Part shown: piece by piece, positions 56,501-64,000 of the stretch
Position numbering within the stretch: the first letter of the stretch is position 1
Layout: every line of letters begins with the position of its first letter
Origin: Russula earlei
Taxonomy: Eukaryota > Basidiomycota > Agaricomycetes > Russulales > Russulaceae
Direction of reading: 5' to 3'
Length of the DNA: 64,000 bases
Assembly (NCBI GenBank): GCA_025769875.1
Contig: JAGFNK010000051.1
Span: 1-64,000, forward strand
The notes under the pieces: model-generated
Databases searched by the model: none
What the model was told of the DNA's origin: nothing
Seen by the model: the letters and a program-made list of their open reading frames with translations, nothing else
Translations under genes and position numbers: made by a program

Positions 56501-59098
56501 CTTAGCTCGGGATAAAGCGCTTTCCAGAAAAAAAACTCTTAACAGATCGCATATTGTTGTCTCAGTTGCAATCTATACTCCAGGCACTCCGTGCGTTGTC
56601 CCCTCTGACAGTGCTCTCAACAGCGGGGGTTGGCGCCATCTTGAGCTATTTTGCTTGTGGGGAGACTCGGAAAGAATGGGCACAAACGACAGCGTGGAAA
56701 CCATACGAGTACGAAGGAAAGACGACACACGCACCACACGTGTCTGCTTGCACTTGAGCTCACACATGTCAACTTGGGCTACAGTATGTTGTCTAGGATG
56801 TCCCTTCTCCTTTACCCGTTGACGATGAGGATATTTGTAGGTGGCGGGACCATAGGTTGCAAATCTACTACAGCTTAACTCGGATCTGGCATCGGGGGTC
56901 TGATATGATATCCCCTGAAATGGCTGCATTTCTGGATTACATGCGATTCCAATTACCAAACGAGCGAAAGGTTTATCGTGGGTGGCGTTGACGACGGCTC
57001 CATTGCAATGGGGTCATTAGAGTAAGGTCCATGGTCGGAATATCATATCACCCATCATGCCTGATGACTGCCCACTCTAGATCTGTGAAGACTTTAGCGC
57101 GACGGATTCTGTTCATCAAACGTGTCCTACATCTAAGGGTGGTCCACTCGGTGGATGCTTGATTTTTGTATATGGTGATGGCATAATTGCCGGCCTAGCA
57201 TTGGAGACTTGTAGCTTGTGAGCATTATCCGGTCATACTTCAAGTACTGTTGCATATGACGGCATAAGCCTTTGCGTGGTCCCTGGTTCTCCAGCGCCGC
57301 TCATAGGGATATCCATTGGTAGAATTAACCGAATTCTGTATGCTGACGATGGCGCAGGGTTGTGAGGTGTCAAGACACATGAGTTCAAGTTCTGGCGATC
57401 CATGGGCATCGAGAAAACGAAGGAACTGCTCGATCTGAGTGGATGGACAGAACTGTCTATTACGCCGTGCTCTCTATGCTGCACCCGCACTTATTTCTAT
57501 GACCAGGTCACATCGTAATTGGGAAATGTACCAATCACGCTTGGCGTCTCTTCTCCGGATCCATGTATGTCTCCTTTCCATGCTTCTCTAAGAAAACTGA
57601 CGGAACAAATGGGAAGCTCCCACAATACTGGTGAATCTAGGATCGTTTCTCCACCTCCTACTCTACAGCGGAGGGAGATCAAACTCATGAGACTCGAGAG
57701 CGAACCGCCGAGGTTTTGCGTTCTCTTTTCTCACACCCTGGCCTCAATCCTGGTATAGATGCTATTCTGCAGAAACCAATCTATGTCTCCTGGCCGCGCG
57801 AGAGCTCCATCTGACCTCCGTTCAGGAATTACGCAAGTTCCGTGACTATGTCGGAGAACCCACAAAGTCCATGGTGCATTTCCGAGGACGTGTCCCCCTC
57901 CAGGCGCCCGCCCCGATAGCATGTTTGCGTACTTTCACACATTTCGTGAGCGATCCATGCATTGCGGATAGATAGTTGGTGCTAAATCCGCCCTCCGATG
58001 AGGCGGGTCACGTCAATGCGGCCATTGCATCTTGTGCCATGGCGCTCTCCTATCCGACGGGCAGAGGTTATGTACCTCCCAGCCTTTCGTCCCTTTCCAG
58101 AGGGTCGTTTGATGTTTCGAATACTAAGCATTATGTCACTGTCACATCCATTTTCAGCTCACCTTGCCAGTAAATTTTCATCCAGGCGAACCACGCGCAG
58201 CGACAATGACCCTTTTTGACGCTGAGTCACTGGCCTGATAAACGAGGAGACGACTTCATTGGTGGACCGGTGGCACTCTCGTAAAGGTTTTTTGTTCTGT
58301 TGCTTCCGGTAATGACGGCTGATTTTCAGCAACCCGTGCAGTGCCTTTTTTCATTCCGGACTCGGAAATAAGGCCCCGTTGCTTCAAAAGCTCTACTCCT
58401 CTGTGGCTTCATAGCCGCTGGCCAATATAGTCCACTCTCCACGAGGTTGGCGTTTTTCTCCCAATTATAGACCGTTCTGATAGAATGCTCAATGAAGCGC
58501 TCTGAATATCATATCGAAGTCCGTGATGATCATGAGAATGATTAGTTCTCCAAAGCACAGGCTATTCACCGTCGTTCGCAGCGGATTCAATATATGGCAA
58601 CATTACATAGACTCCATGGAGGTGTTACGAAGTCTCTTTAGTTTTGCGACAAGTAAAAAGAAAGAAGGCGTATCCGCTTGACATGCTAGACCGCAAGCTC
58701 GACAAGATATCTTCCACGTGACCGATGATTCGGAAATTTTCATGCATGAATGATTACACTCTCCTTCGATATTTTTACACCACAGAGTTTAGAGCATCGA
58801 GATTCCGTGATGCAGCTCGTGATACGCAAAGTCGGCCAATATTTCATTCACCGACGAAGTTCCTGATTCTCTCTCAGAAACCCCTTGTGATCCATCCAAT
58901 CATGTGGAAGCGATAGTGAAGTCCTTGGACCTTGGACCCTAACTGCACGTCGAACCGAGATGCCGTCCAAGAAGCAGCGACGGAGATCCTTGGACACGCC
59001 GTGAAATCGTGCGCGCGTTTGCTGGCTCTCGTTGGGGGGGCCGGAATTTCACTAAATAGATTCACCCTTTTGTGGCTTCCCCTCGCCTGATTTCCGTA
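56501..59098 (+). other. Unresolved plus-strand coding-like stretch
   Basis: Short plus-strand open blocks, for example around 56980 (FIVGGVDDGSIAMGS, WD40-like), 57240-57490 (INRILYADDGAG, GIEKTKELLDLSGW), 57680-57800 and 57780-57960 (VQELRKFRDYVGEP). They could be exons or decayed pieces of a gene that continues into the WD40-like block at 59099. Frame joins are not established. Confidence 0.3.
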
Positions 59099-59568
59099 TG
59101 GTGAGTCAGCGCCCGGCCGTGGGGATGGGAGAGGATGCGATCGTCATGTACGACCTGAAGAAAGCCACTCGGCTATACGTCGTGGAGTGTCAAAGCAGGC
59201 GCTTGTGGCGTGCAGCGTTTCGACAGACGGCCGGCGTCTGGTGACGGTGTCTCTGGACCTGGGAGCGGCTCTCGTCTGGACAGTCGGAACTCACCTTCGC
59301 GAGTGTCGTCAACTCCGTGCTCAGCCTCGCCAGGGACACGGATGTTCGGAACCGTCTAAAATCCTCAAATTTCAGCGTTGGCGATGCGGGTGAGCTTTCC
59401 CCCATCGACGCCTTTATTTTAGCATTCGTTGACCCCCTCCCCCTGTCTCTGTCGGCTGTCATGTCGCCTGAGGAAACCCTCGAACACGGACAATTTGAAT
59501 GGACCGCTGAGAGCAGCGTACAGCTGAGATTCCGGGATGTTACCCTCGAATTCAGCACCGAGGCCTGA
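59099..59568 (+). pseudogene. WD40-repeat-like fragment
   Basis: MVSQRPAVGMGEDAIVMYDLKKATRL is followed, after a one-base frame change near 59190, by KQALVACSVSTDGRRLVTVS and ALVWTVG, which has the spacing of two WD40 blades. The next block (59317-59568) runs DAFILAFVDPLPLSLSAVM to FEWTAESSVQLRFRDVTLEF and ends in TGA. It could be the 3' part of a multi-exon WD40 protein whose frame shift is a small intron or an error. Function not assigned. Confidence 0.4.
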
Positions 59569-60272
59569 GACACAATATCACCTTTCTTTCATCCGCCCCA
59601 CACTTTCGGAAATTCTTATCGAAGACCCCTTTTCGGCTGCTGTCGCATGGAAGAAGTCAGGTCATTGTCATCTTTGCCCATGGGGTTGCAGGGGACGAGT
59701 ATTCCAAGAAGGCGTCTATTCAGAACCTCCTTTTGGTCCCCGTTCTTGGCCAGCCGACACGCGGTTCCGCGATATACGGGCAAACCAGGCGCGGCCTTGG
59801 AGCAACACATAACACCGACCTTCGGTAGTTCCGGAAGCCTGGTTGAGCTCGATTAATGCGACGTGTTCCCATGATGCGAAGCAACACCACGGACGAAAAA
59901 AAAAGGGAGGGCAGAAAGCTTACATGTAGTCCTGGAAGAGTCTGTCAGCTGAACGACACGTTCGAAGAAAACCCATTTTAATAATTACGGAACCAGGACC
60001 GCATCGCGTCAGTCAGGCTTTCTTGACCCTGACTGGCAACGGCAGCGGCGCATGTACGGCCAAGGTTGAGTTGCCCCTAGATCTAGTACAATCGACGGTT
60101 CTCAGGGGTTCTTCCTGCTTCGCTTTCGGGTGAATCATGGGACCGGTGTTGCACTTCCAATGGATCGTGTCGTCTCCCAGTTTTCCAGGTGCCCGCGGCC
60201 CCGCTGGCAGACGATTGCGTTATCTGCACCGGCTACGCCACACCGTGCATAGGTCTCGTGAACAGATGCTGA
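59569..60272. other. Stretch without supported gene
   Basis: A poly-A run near 59897 and short ORFs. A possible exon near 60195-60255 (ADDCVICTGYATPC) may belong to the gene ending at 60715 but a TGA separates it. Confidence 0.3.
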
Positions 60273-60715
60273 GTGTGTGGAGTGTCATCCACGCGGAGCA
60301 TCTCGTTGAGTCTGCTATTGAACGGGACCACAGCATGGAAGGGCACAGATCATCAGGAAAAACCTGTGCCAGCGAGTGATAATGTGGAACTAACAGCGGA
60401 ATTATCTCCGGGTAACCTCTCAATAGCACTCGCTAGCATAGGAGGGGGTTTTCCTGATGATAGGGCAGCCTTCGCCAAGCTTTCAGCTAGGGCATCACGG
60501 ATCATGGAGGAGGAGGTGAGTGACCGCGGCGCTGCGGCGTCAAGGGAACGTCCCGGAACGAGACACGTACGCCGCTGTCGATGGATGAGTCTACTAGTTT
60601 GAAGCGAAAGTCAAGTGCTGAGGCGCTGCGGGATAGCTGCCATGCCGCCCTGTTGATGTTCCGGGAAAGTGAAAATTTGGCGCCTGTTAAATTGCACCTA
60701 GAAAGGCAAGAATGA
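60273..60715 (+). CDS. 3' exons of an unrecognised gene
   Basis: Open block 60273-60515 contains ELTAELSPGNLSIALASIGG and AAFAKLSARASRIMEEE. A GTGAGT donor at 60516 and an AG at 60589 define a 74-nt intron. The last exon (60590-60715) reads STSLKRKSSAEALRDSCHAA and ends LERQE before TGA, in the same phase. The product end is a charged helix. The 5' part is not resolved: the frame is closed by TGA just before 60273. Confidence 0.45.
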
Positions 60716-60881
60716 AGGAACGAATGGAAATACAGTAAGCACCTCCCCGAGGGAGACTAGTGTCGGGGTTGTGTCATGGTACAAGACCAAACCATGAAAA
60801 CAAACAAACGAAAAAAAAAAAAAACTACCAGGGCGTCTCATTAGCAGCCCATTGCTGTGAAGGACTTTACTCAACGGTCAG

Positions 60882-60888
60882 AAAAAAA
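60882..60888 (-). terminator. Pol III T-run terminator of U6
   Basis: Seven consecutive T on the transcribed sense strand directly after the U6 3' segment. Confidence 0.7.
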
Positions 60889-60949
60889 TAAATATTGAGA
60901 CCCGTAGGTCTACCACTCTGAAACAGCGTGTCATCCTTGTGCAGGGGCC

Positions 60950-60980
<31 letters not shown>

Positions 60981-61005
60981 TTCGTATGCATCCCCGAAGG
61001 GAGCA
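60885..61005 (-). ncRNA. U6: U6 spliceosomal snRNA
   Basis: The minus strand has the 5' stem-loop CTCCCTTCGGGGA, then AAATTGGAACGATACAGAG (containing the catalytic ACAGAGA box) and ATTAGCATGGCCCCTGC with the AGC triad, AAGGATGACACGC, a 3' segment GTGGTAGACC, and ends in a run of seven T (60882-60888) as a Pol III terminator. Distances from the 5' end to ACAGAGA equal those of human U6. No intron interrupts it. U6 pairs with the 5' splice site and U4/U2 in the spliceosome catalytic centre. Ends are approximate. Confidence 0.93.
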
Positions 61006-61727
61006 ATATACTATCGGCGCAATTCTTACAGGAGCAAGGAAAAATCATTTTTGTGTGGACCGCGGGTGTGGAAGCTGATGGTTCTCGCGCCGCCTCGCGC
61101 CCCATCTCATCTTGAACGTCCAACATTCAAGCTTCAGGACTTCAAGCTCTGGTCAGCCTCAACGGGTCTCAAACTCAAACAACTGTTGGAAACTGTACCC
61201 TAATACAGCACTGATTAACAAGATGTGTCCAGCCCGTAGCTTGCCCCTGTATGTAAAGTCGCCCAAGCGGCACGGGCCCAGGTGTGAGGAGAAAATGCTG
61301 TTATGCACATCCCTGGTGTTGGGATAGTGTGGGACTCAGGTCAATTGGCAAACTGGGTTAGCGTCACCTCATACCCACTAAAACCTCACGGATTCTTAAA
61401 CTTCTTTGGGATGTCCTGGATTCTTCTGAGCACGTTTTCCCAGGTATCTCGGACCAGAGTTTCGTATTGATCGTGATGCTTGATTTTGGTCGGAGTTTGT
61501 CGTCTGTAAATCTGTTTATTCCAATGTTGGTGTTTGGAGGTTGGCTTAAATAGGCGTTGTAAACGTTCAGCTGGCATTCGTGCGCGGGGATTGTGTGGGG
61601 TGTGGACAAACCGTGGCGGGGACGAAGGGCAGGTGGTGTGGCCAGGGTGGGTGGTGTGCATTGTTGTGGGTGGGTCCGCGTCCACGGGTGTAGGAGGGTT
61701 CGTTCCTCGTTCGCACAGGTGGGATTC
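61006..61727. other. Stretch without supported gene
   Basis: Upstream of U6; no canonical TATAAA at the expected distance. ORF 61386-61787 (minus) begins inside the foldback element and is not called. Confidence 0.3.
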
Positions 61728-61730
61728 TAG

Positions 61731-63323
61731 CACTGGTTGGGAAATCAACTTATGTGAATGACAAAACTGTAACATTTTGAAAAACAAAATTTATTATTTT
61801 CATACAAATTTGTAGCAAACAATTTGTGAAATTTAATTTTATATTTTGTTACAATAAATTCCTGTTACAAAATGATGAAATAAGTAAATAGTATTGACAA
61901 GATTTTAGGACATACATTATATTAAAAAAAATTTAACTTATTTTAAAATTTTGGGTGAAACATAATTGTGAAAAAATTAAAACTGCAAAATTTGGGTTTA
62001 TGAAAAAGGTGGAATAAAAATTGTGAAATTTTTGAAATTTTTGAAAAAGTTTTATGACTTGAATAAAGATGTTAGAGAGATAAAGTTTTGTTATAATCAT
62101 TGATGAGAACAAAATCTAGCCCTATAGAAAACATAATGTTATCATTTTAATGAAGAAATTTTTGAATACATTCACAATTTTGTTAAAGGAAAAATTTTGA
62201 CAAAACAGAATATGAAATCCTAAAGTTGTTTCATCATTTTGTCATTGGAATAAAGATGTCAGGGAGATAAAGTTTTGTTATAATCATTCATGACAAGCAA
62301 AATCTAGCATTTTAGAAAACATAATGTTAACATTTTTCATGCAGAAAATGTTTGAATACATTCACAATTTTGTCAAAGGAAAAATTGTGACAAAACTGAA
62401 TATGAAATCCTAAAGATGTTTCATCATTTTGTTTATAACATTTAGATATATTATGGTCAATTCTGAAATGATGCTGGACATCTATACACCATGCAAAAAG
62501 AGGCCAGTAAAGTTTGAGCCAAGCCATGACAGCACAAGTGATACAACTTTATGGCCTCTTTTTATGGTGTATAGATGTCCAGCATCATTAGAATTGACCA
62601 TAATATATCTAAATGTTATAAACAAAATGATGAAACATCTTTAGGATTTCATATTCAGTTTTGTCACAATTTTTCCTTTGACAAAATTGTGAATGTATTC
62701 AAACATTTTCTGCATGAAAAATGTTAACATTATGTTTTCTGAAATGCTAGATTTTGCTGTCATGAATGATTATAACAAAACTTTATCTCCCTGACATCTT
62801 TATTCCAATGACAAAATGATGAAACAACTTTAGGATTTCATATTCTGTTTTGTCAAAATTTTTCCTTTAACAAAATTGTGAATGTATTCAAAAATTTTCT
62901 TCATTAAAAATGATAACATTATGTTTTCTATAGGGCTAGATTTTGTTCTCATCAATGATTATAACAAAACTTTATCTCTCTAACATCTTTATTCAAGTCA
63001 TAAAACTTTTTCAAAAATTTCAAAAATTTCACAATTTTTATTCCACCTTTTTCATAAACCCAAATTTTGCAGTTTTAATTTTTTCACAATTATGTTTCAC
63101 CCAAAATTTTAAAATAAGTTAAATTTTTTTAATATAATGTATGTCCTAAAATCTTGTCAATACTATTTACTTATTTCATCATTTTGTATCAGGAATTTAT
63201 TGTAACAAAATATAAAATTAAATTTCACAAATTGTTTGCTACAAATTTGTATGAAAATAATAAATTTTGTTTTTCAAAATGTTACAGTTTTGTCATTCAC
63301 ATAAGTTGATTTCCCAACCAGTG
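61731..63323. mobile_element. Foldback (MITE-like) element with CACTG termini
   Basis: A near-perfect 1593-bp palindrome: the left arm starts CACTGGTTGGGAAATC and the right arm ends with its reverse complement. The two arms meet around 62527 with a loop of about 45 nt. Flanks are TAG on both sides (61728-61730, 63324-63326), a 3-bp duplication. CACTA/CACTG ends plus a 3-bp TSD are the signature of EnSpm/CACTA transposons, so this is probably a non-autonomous derivative. About 75-80 percent AT by eye, no coding capacity. Confidence 0.75.
62053..62431. repeat. Tandem duplication inside the foldback arm
   Basis: A unit of about 185 bp (GAATAAAGATGT...TTCATCATTTTGT) occurs twice head-to-tail at about 62053-62240 and 62246-62431 with roughly one difference per ten bases, and both copies recur inverted in the right arm (about 62620-63000). 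Confidence 0.75.
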
Positions 63324-63326
63324 TAG

Positions 63327-64000
63327 GAGTGTGGGTTCCAACTGTGCGTTAGTGTATTCTATGGGAGGTGGTTGTGGCGGTTTCGGGCCGCCAGGGGCGC
63401 GTGCGGGGAGCACGAAAGCGCAACACGGCGCGTCCCCGGGATCATTTTGATCCCCTAATTTTTTCCACTCCCCTCAGGGGAAAATACATTCTGCTGTTAT
63501 CCTTCTCAGGCCTTGTACGACCCACTTCAAAATCGAAAATGTCCGAAAAGCAAGAACATTCCACACTGTCTCCACGACTCTGTATCCGAGAAAAACGCAA
63601 ACGCGCGACTCAATCGCACGCACGCACCAAAACCGGAACAGCCGGGTCAGGTGGACGCCTTGGCAGGCGGCTGCGTGGTTACGCTTCGCCGCGTTCGGTC
63701 AGTGGGTGCGAATCATAGATACTAGTGCGGCCCACCTCCAAGCCACGATTCATCACTCGCAGTCTCAAAAATCTGTGTATCGTTGAGGTCGAGGTGAGCC
63801 CGGTACTTCTCACTCCTTGGACAAGACGTTTCTGACATGTTTTACGAGGCTATCTAGTGTCTCACGGATGTGACGATCGCCAAGGGCAAACTCTCTCAAG
63901 AGACCTCACACCGTTGGCCTGACCGGGGTCTAAAGTCTTCGAGGTGTCAATCTAAGCCCAGTTGAGCCCCTCGTGCTCTACATCGTGCGTTCCACATTTC
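63327..64000. other. Stretch without supported gene
   Basis: CpG-rich host sequence with the hairpin GGGATCATTTTGATCCC near 63439 and short ORFs 63368-63718 and 63513-63725, neither recognisable. Confidence 0.3.

Noticed and set aside
61386..61787. 133-codon minus-strand Pro/Thr/His-rich ORF
   Set aside because: It begins inside the foldback element and crosses its boundary; no domain or splice support.
1..64000. CRISPR array, rRNA, phage or prokaryotic operon
   Set aside because: No regularly spaced direct repeats, no rRNA motifs, and gene structure is eukaryotic throughout.

Overview
This is a nuclear window from a filamentous basidiomycete, most likely an agaricomycete. The basis is inference: introns of about 45-75 nt with CTNAC-like branch sites, chromodomain Ty3 elements, a Mutator-like transposase of the fungal SWIM-finger type, a spliceosomal U6 gene, and a captured RNA polymerase II CTD of fungal type. 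There is nothing bacterial, and no CRISPR array or rRNA. LAYOUT. (1) 1-4261: a minus-strand Ty1/copia element with Gag and an almost intact Pol that runs off the left edge. (2) About 4785-5808: a Myb/SANT-like gene with two small introns, followed by a probable solo LTR. (3) 6338-44022: one Mutator-like element (MULE) bounded by a 9-bp target duplication GTACTTGTC and swollen to 37.7 kb by nested insertions. Two LTRs of one family sit in opposite orientations near its left end. Copia-1 (10150-24918, TSD CTGAC) and copia-2 (26807-42534, TSD TGACA) sit in its body. Each copia carries a copy of the same chromovirus: minus strand in copia-1 (10764-20706, TSD CACTG) and plus strand in copia-2 (30347-40355, TSD CCAAA). 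Each chromovirus carries two solo LTRs. The order read from the TSDs is MULE, then copia, then chromovirus, then solo LTR. Just downstream of the MULE transposase lies a fragment reading as the C-terminal heptad domain of RPB1, split by copia-2 and still in frame across the repaired site, so the MULE appears to have captured a piece of a host gene. (4) 44023-64000: CpG-rich, gene-bearing host DNA. It holds a small secreted-type protein, a conserved-looking single-pass membrane protein with four introns, two unrecognised multi-exon genes, the end of another gene, a U6 snRNA gene and a 1.59-kb AT-rich foldback element with CACTG ends and a TAG duplication. DECAY. The older elements have lost CpG. 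CGA arginine codons have become TGA stops, and at three sites one chromovirus copy has TGA where the other has CAA, as expected from deamination of a methylated CGA on opposite strands. Several host exons are also broken by one extra base in a C run, which may be sequencing error. Together the window looks like a methylated transposon graveyard abutting a gene island.
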